From Halorubrum salsamenti (GTDB taxonomy: Archaea; Halobacteriota; Halobacteria; Halobacteriales; Haloferacaceae), in assembly GCF_007671685.1 (NCBI RefSeq), contig NZ_VCNL01000003.1, positions 158,085 to 222,084 on the forward strand: a DNA stretch of 64,000 nucleotides, in the 5' to 3' direction. This document shows, one piece after another, positions 16,092-24,384 of the stretch (position 1 is the stretch's first letter; each line of letters begins with the position of its first letter). The position numbers and the translations under genes are program-made. Under the pieces are notes generated by a model that was not told the origin of the DNA, ran no database searches, and was given only the letters and a program-made list of their open reading frames with translations.

Positions 16092-16916
16092 ATGAGCGGC
16101 AAAGACGAGTACTACAACCGGTCGAAACAGCAGGGGTACCGGAGCCGCGCCTCCTACAAGCTGAAACAGATCGACGAGGAGTCGGACCTGTTCGAGCGCG
16201 GCGACACCGTCGTCGACCTCGGCGCCGCGCCCGGCGGCTGGCTGCAGGTCGCCGCCGAAGAGGTCGAGGAGTCGGGGACCGTCGTCGGCGTCGACCTCCA
16301 GCGCATCGACGACCTCGAGGAACACGACGTGGAGACGATCCGCGGGGACATGACCGAGGAGCGCACCCGCCACTACCTGCGGGAGGCGATCGGCGAGCGC
16401 GGCGCGGACGCGGTGATCTCGGACATGGCGCCGAACATGACCGGCGAGTACGCCCTCGATCACGCCCGGTCGGTCCACCTCGCGCGACAGGCGTTCGACG
16501 TGGCCGAGGAGCTGCTCGCGCCCGGCGGCGACTTCGTCGTGAAGGTGTTCCAGGGCGAGGACTTAGACGCGTTCCGCGAGGACGTGCGCGAGGAGTTCCA
16601 GTACCTCCGGACCGTCTCGCCGCCGGCCTCGCGCGACTCCTCCTCGGAGGTGTACCTCGTCGCCAAGGGACTGAACACGGCCCCCGTCGCGGCCGGCGAC
16701 CGGATCGAGGTGACGGTCGAGGAGCGCGGCGACGAGGGCGACGGGATCGCGTACGTCGAGGGGTACTCGCTGTTCGTCTCCGACGCCGACGTGGGCGAGA
16801 CCGTGACCGTCGAGGTCGACGACGCGAAGCCGCGGTTCGGGTTCGCGACGCGCGTCGACGCGGGGGAATCCGAGTCCGACGCCGCGGACCCGGCCGACAG
16901 CGACGGGGAGGTGTAA
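16092..16916 (+). CDS. rlmE: 23S rRNA (uridine-2'-O-)methyltransferase RlmE with TRAM domain
   Basis: The 274-residue protein has the FtsJ/RrmJ fold. The catalytic tetrad appears as Lys in YKLKQIDEE, Asp in AVISDMAPNMTG, Lys in DFVVKVFQGED and Glu in SSEVYLVAKG. The SAM site is VVDLGAAPGGWLQVAAEEV (about 37-55). Residues from about 200 (TAPVAAGDRIEVTVEERGDEGDGIAYVEGYSLFV) are a TRAM RNA-binding domain, the architecture usual in haloarchaea. It methylates the 2'-O of a conserved uridine in the large-subunit rRNA A-loop. The tail is acidic and disordered. Confidence 0.93.
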   Translation: MSGKDEYYNRSKQQGYRSRASYKLKQIDEESDLFERGDTVVDLGAAPGGWLQVAAEEVEESGTVVGVDLQRIDDLEEHDVETIRGDMTEERTRHYLREAIGERGADAVISDMAPNMTGEYALDHARSVHLARQAFDVAEELLAPGGDFVVKVFQGEDLDAFREDVREEFQYLRTVSPPASRDSSSEVYLVAKGLNTAPVAAGDRIEVTVEERGDEGDGIAYVEGYSLFVSDADVGETVTVEVDDAKPRFGFATRVDAGESESDAADPADSDGEV

Positions 16917-16922
16917 GAGGCC

Positions 16923-17207
16923 GTGAGCGGGGACGGGATCTTCGAATCGCTGTCGCTCGTCGGGCTGCTCAGCCTCTGTTGTATCGGGCTCGGCGGGATC
17001 GCCGGCGGCGCCGCGCTCGCGGGCGGAGGGGCCTCGGCGACCACGCTGGCGACGGGGACGACGACCCCCCGCGGCGCGCTCGTTTCCGGACTGGTCACCG
17101 CCGCGACGGTGCTGGTCGTCGGGCTGGCGATAAAGTGGCGGCTGCGCCGGAGCGGCGACGGCGATACCGACACCGCCACCGGCGGCGACACCCGCCCCGA
17201 AAGCTGA
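16923..17207 (+). CDS. Hypothetical two-span membrane protein, 94 aa
   Basis: A GTG start 6 nt after the rlmE stop gives a small protein with two hydrophobic helices (SLVGLLSLCCIGLGGIAGGAALAGG and GALVSGLVTAATVLVVGLAIKW). A charged Asp/Thr-rich tail follows. It is probably in one transcript with rlmE. No family is recognised. Confidence 0.6.
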   Translation: MSGDGIFESLSLVGLLSLCCIGLGGIAGGAALAGGGASATTLATGTTTPRGALVSGLVTAATVLVVGLAIKWRLRRSGDGDTDTATGGDTRPES

Positions 17208-17213
17208 ACGCGG

Positions 17214-17744
17214 TCAGGCCGCGTCGCCGCGCCGGACCCACTCGCGGAGCGTGAACCGGTCGAACGCGGTCTCGTCGGCGACGGCCCATTCCTCCGCGCC
17301 CCACGCCGGATAGAACGTGTCTCCCTCGTAGCTCCCCGCCACGTGACTGAGCACCATCCGGTCGAGGTGCGGCTGGAACAGCTCGTAGATCGTCCCGCCG
17401 CCGAGGACGTAGACGAAGCCGTCGCCATCGGTTCCGTCGCCCCCATCGTTCCCGTCGTCGCCGTCGGCGATCTCCTCGGCGCGTTCGATCGCCGAGTCGA
17501 CGCCGTCGGCGACGACCGCGGACGGAACGTCGACCGAGTCGACGCTCCGGCTCACGACGATCTGGCGGGTGCCGGGGAGGTCGTCACGCATCGAGTCGAA
17601 GGTGCGGCGGCCCAAGATCACCGGCGAGCCCGCGACGCGCTCACGGTACTGTCGGACGTCGGCCTCGATGTGGGGCCACGGAACCTCGCCGCGCATGCCG
17701 ATCGCCCGGTTCTCCGCGACCGCTGCGACGCTGACGAGTTGCAC
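17214..17744 (-). CDS. folA: Dihydrofolate reductase
   Basis: The GTG at 17744 gives MQLVSVAAVAENRAIGMRGEVPWPHIEADVRQYRERVAGSPVILGRRTFDSM, aligning with the opening of known haloarchaeal DHFR (hdrA type). The longer frame from a TTG at 17771 adds nine residues that family members lack. Length is 176 aa. NADPH-binding residues lie in ILGRRTFDSM and YVLGGGTIYELFQPHLDRM. An acidic insert (GDDGNDGGDGTDGDG) precedes the latter. The enzyme reduces dihydrofolate to tetrahydrofolate for thymidylate and purine synthesis. Confidence 0.93.
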   Translation of the reverse strand: MQLVSVAAVAENRAIGMRGEVPWPHIEADVRQYRERVAGSPVILGRRTFDSMRDDLPGTRQIVVSRSVDSVDVPSAVVADGVDSAIERAEEIADGDDGNDGGDGTDGDGFVYVLGGGTIYELFQPHLDRMVLSHVAGSYEGDTFYPAWGAEEWAVADETAFDRFTLREWVRRGDAA

Positions 17745-17825
17745 AGGGTCTCGTACGGGCGCGGACGACAAAAGGGGTCGGGCGGGGGACCGACGGACAG
17801 CGCAACAGAGAGGAAAAACGCCGCG

Positions 17826-18893
17826 CTACTCCGCGAGCCCGAGGAGGTCGAACGGGTAGCCGTTGTCGTTGTCGTCGGCCTGCTCGTAGACGACGCGGGC
17901 GGCCGCCACGTCCTGGATCGCGAGGCCGGTGGAGTCGAAGACGGTGACGCCGTCGACGCCGGCCTCGTCGCGGTCACTACCCTCTCTGCCGTCGCTCCCG
18001 AAGCCGGCCCCGGTGCGGCCCGGGCGGTTGCCGACGACGATCTCGCCGATCTCGCCGTAGATGTCGTCGTCGGTCAGGACGCCTGCGGCGTAAGGGACGT
18101 TGATCTCGCCGGAGTGGGTGCACTGCTCGTGATCGTCGATGACGACCGTCGCGTTCAACAGGAGGTCATCGGCGAGTTCGTGTTTGCCGGCCGCGTCGGC
18201 GCCCATCGCGTTGACGTGGGTGTGGTCGCCCACGTCGTCGGGGCCGACGATCGGCTCCTCGACGGGCGTCACCGTCGAGAGCACGTCGCAGTGCCCGGCC
18301 TCCGAGACCGAGCCCGCCCGCACGTCGAACCGATCGTCGAAGGCGTCGATGAAGTCGGCGACGCGCTCCTCGTCGAGGTCGCTCACGACGACCTCCTCGA
18401 TGTCGCGCACCGTCGCGATCGCCTCGAGCTGGGTGTACGACTGGACGCCGGCGCCGACTATCCCGAGCGAGGTCGCGTCCGGGACGGCCAGCTCGTCGGT
18501 GGCGACCGCCGCCGCCGCGCCCGTCCGCTTCATCGTAAGGGTCGTGCCGTCGAGGACCGCCAGCGGGAACGCCGTCTCGGGGTCGGAGTAGATCATCGTC
18601 CCCATCACTGTCGGGAGGTCGTGGTCGGCGGGGTTGTCGGTGTGAACGTTCACCCACTTGATCCCGGCGGCGTCCCACCCGTCGTCCTCGGTCGTGTCCT
18701 CGGTGCGCACGTCGAGGTAGGCGGGCATCGACCGGAAGTCGCCGTTGTACTCGGGGAGGTCGATGTACGACTTCGCCGGCATCTTCGCGTTTCCCCGCTC
18801 GTAGGCCGTGAACGCGCCGCGCACCGCGTCGATGACGCGGTCCATGCGAGCGTTCTCGTCGACGTCGTCTGCGTTGAGAAGCAGCGTCTGCAT
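17826..18893 (-). CDS. Ornithine cyclodeaminase/mu-crystallin family dehydrogenase
   Basis: The ATG at 18893 gives 355 residues beginning MQTLLLNADDVDENARMDRVIDAV. Family motifs are MPAKSYIDLP, AGIKWVNVHTDNP, the substrate Lys region TLTMKRTGAAAAVATDELAVPDATSLGIVGAGVQSYTQLEAI (NAD-binding GAGVQ) and HVNAMGADAAGKHEL. Relatives include the archaeal alanine dehydrogenase and ornithine cyclodeaminase, so the reaction is an NAD-dependent oxidation or cyclisation of an amino acid. A short acidic insert near residue 310 (GFGSDGREGSDRDEAG) is likely a surface loop. Confidence 0.87.
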   Translation of the reverse strand: MQTLLLNADDVDENARMDRVIDAVRGAFTAYERGNAKMPAKSYIDLPEYNGDFRSMPAYLDVRTEDTTEDDGWDAAGIKWVNVHTDNPADHDLPTVMGTMIYSDPETAFPLAVLDGTTLTMKRTGAAAAVATDELAVPDATSLGIVGAGVQSYTQLEAIATVRDIEEVVVSDLDEERVADFIDAFDDRFDVRAGSVSEAGHCDVLSTVTPVEEPIVGPDDVGDHTHVNAMGADAAGKHELADDLLLNATVVIDDHEQCTHSGEINVPYAAGVLTDDDIYGEIGEIVVGNRPGRTGAGFGSDGREGSDRDEAGVDGVTVFDSTGLAIQDVAAARVVYEQADDNDNGYPFDLLGLAE

Positions 18894-19065
18894 GTTCGCA
18901 ATCTTTGCCGGACGGGTAGTTAGCCTTTCGAACACGTGTCGAAAGACGCAAGCGGGCGTCGAGTGGTCACCGTGAGGATGCCGACCACATTCTAACACCG
19001 ATCTAAGTGAGAATTAATCGTGATTTCGAGCCTATTACAATTTGCTTCTGTCTGCTCGTGTGCGT

Positions 19066-20817
19066 ATGTCTGGCCGCAAGGCTGTTGTCGCGTGGGTTTG
19101 TGCGGCGGTTCTCCTCTCGACGTTCACGTTCGCTGGAGTCATCGGTGGGGGTGTCGCAGCTGCTGGAGACGACGCGGATATCCACGTGACGAACATCGAT
19201 GTCGAAGACACGGATGTGTACGAGGACGAAGAATCCGACAGATCCGACGATTCTGACGACGACGACGAGCCAGACGAAGACGAGAACGAGGAAGAGGAAG
19301 AGGACGACGACGACGAGCCAGACGAGAGTGACGATCCCGGCGAAGACGATCCCGGCGAAGACGATCCCGGCGAAGACGATTCCGAAGATCCCGACAGAGG
19401 CGACGAGGGTGACGATCCCACCGAGGACAGTGCCGGCGGGCACGACAATGACGGAGGCGATTCTGAAGATCTCGACGAATCTGAACAGGACGAGTCCGGT
19501 GAGAATGACTCTGACGAGAACAACCCCGACGACGGCGAGCAAGACGACCCCGACGACGGCGAGCAAGAGAATAGAAATGAGCCAGGTGAGAACAATTCTG
19601 ACGAGGACGAGCCAGACGAGGGCGATACTTCCGAAGGTCCGGACGAAGGTGAACAAGGCGAGCCCAGTGAGAACGATTCTAATGAGGACGAGCCAGACGA
19701 GGGCGATACTTCCGAAAGTCCGAACGAAAGTGAACAAGGCGAGCCCAGTGAGAACGATTCTAATGAGGACGAGCCAGACGAGGACGAGCCAGACGAGGGC
19801 GATACTTCCGAAAGTCCGGACGAAGGTGAACAAGGCGAGCCAGACGATTCTGAATCGTCTGGATCACCCGACTCCTCCGGATCGTCGGGGTCATCGGGGT
19901 CGTCTGGGTCGTCGGGGTCGACCACGACGGGCGGTGCGCCAACCGTGGTCCGGTCCATATCGGACGGCGCCGTCACGATCAGCGTTGACGGGGTGAACGG
20001 GGAGGGGTACGACTTCTCGGTGGGGCTTGCCGGCCCATCGGAGGTTCAAGAAGTGTCGCTGTCCACACTCACAATCGACCCGGCTGAAGATCAGGAGGCG
20101 TTCGAGGCGACGGTCGGGCGGCCGAGGGGCGACCCCGGAGCCCGCGCCGCCGTTCCGCGGGGTACCGTACTAGGGTATGTGAATATCACCTCGACGCTTG
20201 ACGCGACCGACACGGGTGCGGCGACGCTGGAGTTCGCCGTGAACGATGAAGCGCTCCCCGATAGGCTTGGCCCCGAGGACGTCGCAGTGATGCGGTACGC
20301 GGACGGCGAGTGGACGACGACCGACGTCACACACGAGACGACTGAAGACGGGCACCGGGTGACGCTCCCCCACGCCGCCCCCGTCGCCGTCGTCGCGCTT
20401 GGATCCGGTAACAGCGTCGCGCTTGAGTCCAGCAGCATCGAGGTCGTTGACGCCGAACTCCTCGCGGATCAGGTCCGGGCCGGCTACGAGACGACGCTGC
20501 GTGCGACAGTTCGGAACACCGGCGACGCCCCGGCAAACCGAACGCTCACCGTTACGATAGACGACGAGTCCGTTGCCGAACGGGAGGTAGCGCTCGCTCC
20601 CAACGAGACGGTCATCATCCGGATCGGGTTCACTCCGAGCGAGAGCGGCACGGTCTCACTCGATGGCGACGAGATTGGTTCCATCGACCTCTTCGTGGAG
20701 GACGACGCGGCCTCGCCGGCCACCGAGACGGAAGAGTCTGTCCCGGGCTTCGGTCCGGTCGTGGCGGTAGTCGCGCTTCTGGTCGCGACGCTGGCCCTTC
20801 GGGCCAACCGTCAGTGA
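19066..20817 (+). CDS. Secreted acidic-repeat protein with PGF-CTERM anchor
   Basis: The ATG at 19066 starts a signal peptide (MSGRKAVVAWVCAAVLLSTFTFAGVIGGGVAAAG). About 250 residues of Asp/Glu/Pro/Ser repeats follow, including a 27-residue unit near residues 180-260. A Gly/Ser linker then leads into a folded region (about 290-540) with a PGF-pre-PGF-like part and a CARDB-like beta domain (ADQVRAGYETTLRATVRNTGDAPANRTLTVTID). The C-terminus VPGFGPVVAVVALLVATLALRANRQ is the PGF-CTERM signal processed by archaeosortase A. The 583-residue protein should be surface-attached. Its function is unknown. Confidence 0.8.
   Translation: MSGRKAVVAWVCAAVLLSTFTFAGVIGGGVAAAGDDADIHVTNIDVEDTDVYEDEESDRSDDSDDDDEPDEDENEEEEEDDDDEPDESDDPGEDDPGEDDPGEDDSEDPDRGDEGDDPTEDSAGGHDNDGGDSEDLDESEQDESGENDSDENNPDDGEQDDPDDGEQENRNEPGENNSDEDEPDEGDTSEGPDEGEQGEPSENDSNEDEPDEGDTSESPNESEQGEPSENDSNEDEPDEDEPDEGDTSESPDEGEQGEPDDSESSGSPDSSGSSGSSGSSGSSGSTTTGGAPTVVRSISDGAVTISVDGVNGEGYDFSVGLAGPSEVQEVSLSTLTIDPAEDQEAFEATVGRPRGDPGARAAVPRGTVLGYVNITSTLDATDTGAATLEFAVNDEALPDRLGPEDVAVMRYADGEWTTTDVTHETTEDGHRVTLPHAAPVAVVALGSGNSVALESSSIEVVDAELLADQVRAGYETTLRATVRNTGDAPANRTLTVTIDDESVAEREVALAPNETVIIRIGFTPSESGTVSLDGDEIGSIDLFVEDDAASPATETEESVPGFGPVVAVVALLVATLALRANRQ
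19603..19842 (+). repeat. 81-bp in-frame tandem repeat within the acidic protein
   Basis: Units at 19603-19683 and 19684-19764 encode EDEPDEGDTSE[GS]P...GEQGEPSENDSN. A third, partial unit from 19780 follows a 15-bp internal duplication (EDEPD twice). Shorter repeats occur upstream (DDPGE three times at about 19330-19377). The near-identity of units at DNA level indicates recent slippage. Confidence 0.85.
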
Positions 20818-20885
20818 ACGGTGGGAGGAGCGGACAATTTCCACGTGATCTCTCGAAAAGGCGTCCGAGGCCCGGAAGCGTCGGA

Positions 20886-21713
20886 TCACACGACGACCGA
20901 CACGATCCCGCCGCCCGCGATCGCCAGCCCGCCGAGGCCGAAACAGACGGCCCAGAAGGGAACGCGATCGACGACCCGCATGAGCGCGTCGATCGTGAGA
21001 TAGCCGACGATCGCGCTCACAGAGAGCGCAACGAGGGCGGCCGTCGGGCTGATCCCCGGAAGCCCGCCGGCGCTGAGCAGGGTGAGAACGGCGGCGCCGA
21101 GACTCGCCGGAATCGAGAGCAGAAAGGAGAGCCGGAACGCGGCCGGTGGCTCGTAGCTGCGAAACAAAAAGGCACTCGTGGTCATGCCCGACCGCGATAT
21201 CCCGGGCAAAATGGCGATGCCCTGGACGGCGCCGACGAGGAGTGAGTCGGTGAGTGTTGGGGCGGTGTGTCCCCCCATCGAGACCGATTCGGAGGCAAGC
21301 TGGAGAAGGCCGGTCGCGATGAGCAAGACCCCGATCACGCTGATGAACATCCCACCGGTGAGTTGGCCAACGAGATCGACGGCGAAGACGTACAGCGGGA
21401 TGCCGACGAGTCCCGTCATCAGGCAGGCGACGACGATGTACGAGGCGATCGCGTTGTCGCCCTCATACGCCGCACGGGGTCGCCAGCCCGGGACGGCTTC
21501 GAGCGCGGTCCGGATCTCGCCGCGGTAGTACGTCGCCGCCGACAGCGTCGTCCCCACTTGCAAGAACAGCGCGAGTTGCAGCGCGACGTCGGGCTCCATG
21601 CCCACCAACGCGAGGACCAACGACAGGTTCCCCTGACTGGAGACGGGAAGCCACTCGACGATGCCTTGGACGATCCCCGCGAGGATCGCGATGAGCAGGT
21701 CCGAGAGCGTCAC
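20886..21713 (-). CDS. uppP: Undecaprenyl-diphosphatase family membrane phosphatase (UppP/BacA)
   Basis: The GTG at 21713 gives MTLSDLLIAILAGIVQGIVEWLPVSSQGNLSLVLAL, containing the conserved (E/Q)GxxEWLPVSS motif. The second motif reads GAVQGIAILPGISRSGMTTSAFLF (about residues 155-178). The 275-residue protein has about eight membrane segments. In bacteria it recycles undecaprenyl diphosphate; in archaea it would act on polyprenyl or dolichyl diphosphate released by glycan assembly, fitting the nearby glycosylation genes. A TATA-like ACTTAAG lies roughly 25 nt upstream of the GTG. Confidence 0.9.
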   Translation of the reverse strand: MTLSDLLIAILAGIVQGIVEWLPVSSQGNLSLVLALVGMEPDVALQLALFLQVGTTLSAATYYRGEIRTALEAVPGWRPRAAYEGDNAIASYIVVACLMTGLVGIPLYVFAVDLVGQLTGGMFISVIGVLLIATGLLQLASESVSMGGHTAPTLTDSLLVGAVQGIAILPGISRSGMTTSAFLFRSYEPPAAFRLSFLLSIPASLGAAVLTLLSAGGLPGISPTAALVALSVSAIVGYLTIDALMRVVDRVPFWAVCFGLGGLAIAGGGIVSVVV

Positions 21714-21927
21714 TACGTGAACTCGTGGGATCCGACTACTTAAGCGGCACAGATTCGCGATGCGGGTGACGGCGGATGTGGCGGCGTCGGGGCGAGCCAC
21801 GGCGACGGTGACAGCACGCTGGCCGCCTGCGGCAGCTCACCGAACCGCTTTCCGAGACAGTCGGACGGGTCGTCTTCCCACGTGACTGTGCCAAGGGAGT
21901 CTGCAAGGGCAGCGCTCCAGAGACGCG

Positions 21928-22632
21928 TCACGTCGAGTCATCGCGCTCGGTGTCAGACGGACCGTCTTCGCGGTGATCAGCGTCATCCACTTCCTGGTCT
22001 GTTCCAGAATCCGGCGGCGCCGGCGGTTCAAACGCCGTAATCGCGAGCTCGACGGGGCGCGTCTCCCGCAGCGTCGCCCAGTCGCGATCGTCTTGCATGG
22101 CGATCACCCCCGCCACGGCCAGTCCGACGCCAACTGCGACGCGCGTGAGAGCGGTCGCACCGAGCACGCCGCTCACAGCGACGACGATTCCGAGGGCGGC
22201 AAGCACGAGCCCACCCGCGCGAAGCGGGGCCGCGATCGCGGCGGTACTCCCCCGGGTGGCGATAGCGACGGCACGCGAGCCCGCCGCCGCATCCGCGAGT
22301 CGATCGATGGTCCGATCGAGCACGCGCAGGATCGGTCCCACGGTCCACGTTTCCCGTAAGTCGATCACGATGACCTCCGGGTCCGGCTCGGCGGTCAACC
22401 ACTGGTAGATCGCGGAGTGACGCACCCACGACGAAATCCGCCGGCTCCCGGCCCGAACAGCGGACACGATCGTTGACCCAGCGAGTATGGACGAGCGCTC
22501 ATCAGCCGGCGAGTCACGCCGAGCGGTGGCCTGGCCAGTGTCGTCCGTCGGGCGCGGACTCACGTGAGCGTCACCTCGACGGATCGAAGACGCGACTGCG
22601 ACAGGCGGACACGGAGAGAGCAGCCGCCACAC
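21928..22632 (-). CDS. Hypothetical membrane protein, 234 aa
   Basis: The frame starts at a GTG 4 nt after the stop of the DUF4330 gene; a second GTG at 22563 (MSPRPTDDTGQ) is an alternative. The N-terminal half is soluble (SAIYQWLTAEPDPEVIVIDLRETWTVGPILRVLDRTIDRL). Two hydrophobic helices follow (PLRAGGLVLAALGIVVAVSGVLG and RVAVGVGLAVAGVIAM), then an acidic tail. It is very likely co-transcribed with the DUF4330 gene. No function is recognised. Confidence 0.65.
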   Translation of the reverse strand: MWRLLSPCPPVAVASSIRRGDAHVSPRPTDDTGQATARRDSPADERSSILAGSTIVSAVRAGSRRISSWVRHSAIYQWLTAEPDPEVIVIDLRETWTVGPILRVLDRTIDRLADAAAGSRAVAIATRGSTAAIAAPLRAGGLVLAALGIVVAVSGVLGATALTRVAVGVGLAVAGVIAMQDDRDWATLRETRPVELAITAFEPPAPPDSGTDQEVDDADHREDGPSDTERDDST

Positions 22633-22636
22633 CGGG

Positions 22637-23737
22637 TCATCCGCCGATACTCACCACTTCGGCCTCGACGAGGACGGTCCCGAGATCGAGGGTGACGGTC
22701 GTGCCGCTGCGTAACGGCTCACCCTTGAACTGGACGCCAGTGGCCGTCTCGCGAACCTGCAGATCCGCGGTGATCGTCACGTCACGGTTGACCGGGTGGT
22801 CGGCGACGGTGACGCTGCCGTCGTCACCGGTCGCGATGATGATCGACGGCTCAGTGTCGACGGCCGTGACTTCGGCGACGGGATCGCTCGTGGAGCCCTC
22901 GGTCATTTCCGGTCGGATCGCGTCGGCGGTGTCCCGGTGGACCTCGTCCATGCGGAGCGTGACCGATCGCGTCGCGGTCTCGCCCAACTGGAGATCGCCG
23001 TTCACGCGCTCGATCTGGCCGTCGATAGTGTACTCGTCGGCAGGCAGAGTGAGCGACTGGCCACGCTGGAGCGGGACACCACCGAAGCGAGCCTGCCCGT
23101 CCTCGCGGTGGGCGTCGAGCGTCGTTTCGAGGAAGACCCGCGTCTGGGAGGCGTTGCCCGTCGCGTAGGTCGCGACCTCCTCGACCGTCGCGACGGTCCG
23201 TCCGGCGAGACGGACCTCGTCGCCGGCGGTCACAGACGCCGCGGTCTCCGTATCGAGCGTGTCACGGAGGATCACGCGCTGGTCGGTGCGATCGAGCGCG
23301 TCGTCGTCGCCGACCGCCCGGATCTGCCCGCTCACCTCGTAGCGGGTGGTGGCGATAGTGAGGCTCCGGCCGAGCCGCGGCGGGGCACCCGCGTACGAGA
23401 CGGTGTCGTCGCCCGGAGTGCCGTCCAGTTGGACGCGAAGCGTGACGCCGACGTCGTCCTCGCGTGGCGTGAGATGGACGTCCGTGACCGTGATCGTCGA
23501 GGAGCCGTCCGGTTCGTAGGTGTCGCCCTCGTTGATCGCGTCGACGACGTATGCGGGTTGCGTTCCCATATCGAGGGTGGCGTAGGTGGTTTCGGTGTCC
23601 GGTTCGGGTGCGGGATCGTCGCCGCCGAAGACGAGCGCGACGCCCGCGACGACGACCGCGAGGAGAAGGAGGACAACGAGTGCGTCGACGACGTTGACCA
23701 CGCCGAAGAGGTCGCCGTCGTCGTCGATCAGTTCCAT
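22637..23737 (-). CDS. DUF4330-type membrane-anchored protein
   Basis: The ATG at 23737 gives MELIDDDGDLFGVVNVVDALVVLLLLAVVVAGVALVFGG, one N-terminal membrane anchor with the D.....NVVDA pattern of DUF4330. The rest (366 residues total) is an exported beta-rich region with three internal repeats of the type LGRSLTIATTRYEVSGQI, RGQSLTLPADEYTIDGQI and RSGTTVTLDLGTVLVEAEV. Such proteins occur near polysaccharide genes. The exact role is unknown. Confidence 0.75.
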   Translation of the reverse strand: MELIDDDGDLFGVVNVVDALVVLLLLAVVVAGVALVFGGDDPAPEPDTETTYATLDMGTQPAYVVDAINEGDTYEPDGSSTITVTDVHLTPREDDVGVTLRVQLDGTPGDDTVSYAGAPPRLGRSLTIATTRYEVSGQIRAVGDDDALDRTDQRVILRDTLDTETAASVTAGDEVRLAGRTVATVEEVATYATGNASQTRVFLETTLDAHREDGQARFGGVPLQRGQSLTLPADEYTIDGQIERVNGDLQLGETATRSVTLRMDEVHRDTADAIRPEMTEGSTSDPVAEVTAVDTEPSIIIATGDDGSVTVADHPVNRDVTITADLQVRETATGVQFKGEPLRSGTTVTLDLGTVLVEAEVVSIGG

Positions 23738-23765
23738 CTGAGACCCTCCGAAAGCGGCATTGTCA

Positions 23766-23782
23766 CATGCAACTTGTGCATG
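23766..23782. promoter_or_regulatory. Palindrome CATGCA-N5-TGCATG in a divergent promoter region
   Basis: The perfect 6-bp inverted repeat with a 5-bp spacer lies about 30 nt upstream of the DUF4330 ATG and about 90 nt before the VanZ-like gene. That is a suitable place for an operator. No TF can be named. Confidence 0.4.
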
Positions 23783-23869
23783 GGTCAAAAGCGTATTCGT
23801 TCGGCCTGTCCTGCGCGGCGGGCGAAATCCTGTGGTCTTTAGTTGCTCTGCGAAGAGCTGCGAACAAAG

Positions 23870-24316
23870 ATGGTTCGCGTCCGGCTCCCGCTCGTCCCGC
23901 GATCGCTCCGGTGGGGAGTCGTCCTCGCGGTCGCGGCGACGATTCTGTACTTTTCGGTGTTTACCCCGCCCGGTAGCGGCGTGATCAGACGGGGGCCATT
24001 TGGCGTGCTCGCGTACAGCACGTGGCTGCACGGGCTGGCCTATGCCGGGCTCGCCGTCACGCTCGCGTACGCGTTTCAGGATCGACCGTGGCGCGATCGG
24101 TCCGTCCTCGGTGTCGTGTTTCTGATCGCGGTGGGGTACGGGGCGGGTATCGAGCTGCTCCAGTTGACGCTGGACGCGCGGACTGCCAGTGGTGGTGACC
24201 TGCTCGTGAACGCGGTTGGAGCGGCCGTCGCCGCGGTCTGTTGGCGGGTGCTGACGCGTCGGGTGCGGTTCTATCGGGCCCGCCGGCTGGCAGAGTTTGA
24301 AGCGCCGGTTGAATAG
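23870..24316 (+). CDS. VanZ family membrane protein
   Basis: The 148-residue protein starts MVRVRLPLVPRSLRWGVVLAVAATILYFSVFTPP. It has four hydrophobic helices, with the VanZ-like segments STWLHGLAYAGLAVTLAYAF and GYGAGIELLQLTLDARTASGGDLLVNAVGAAVA (the E..Q....R.....D...N pattern). Haloarchaeal VanZ proteins often sit by surface-glycan genes, as here beside a sugar epimerase. Biochemical role unknown. Confidence 0.82.
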   Translation: MVRVRLPLVPRSLRWGVVLAVAATILYFSVFTPPGSGVIRRGPFGVLAYSTWLHGLAYAGLAVTLAYAFQDRPWRDRSVLGVVFLIAVGYGAGIELLQLTLDARTASGGDLLVNAVGAAVAAVCWRVLTRRVRFYRARRLAEFEAPVE

Positions 24317-24384
24317 TCAGAACCGGAGCATCTTCCAGTTCGACGAACCGCGCGAGTTTTGTGTCGGCCTTTAGAAAGGCGCGT

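Noticed and set aside
19330..19380. Short 18-bp direct repeats as a CRISPR or regulatory array
   Set aside because: They are in-frame codons for DDPGE repeats inside a coding region.
19003..19833. A minus-strand frame rich in hydrophobic repeats (LVWLVLIRIVLTGLALF), looking like a membrane protein
   Set aside because: It is the complement of the Asp/Glu/Pro repeat of the PGF-CTERM gene; GAC/GAG codons read backward give Val/Leu. The plus strand has a signal peptide and sorting signal.
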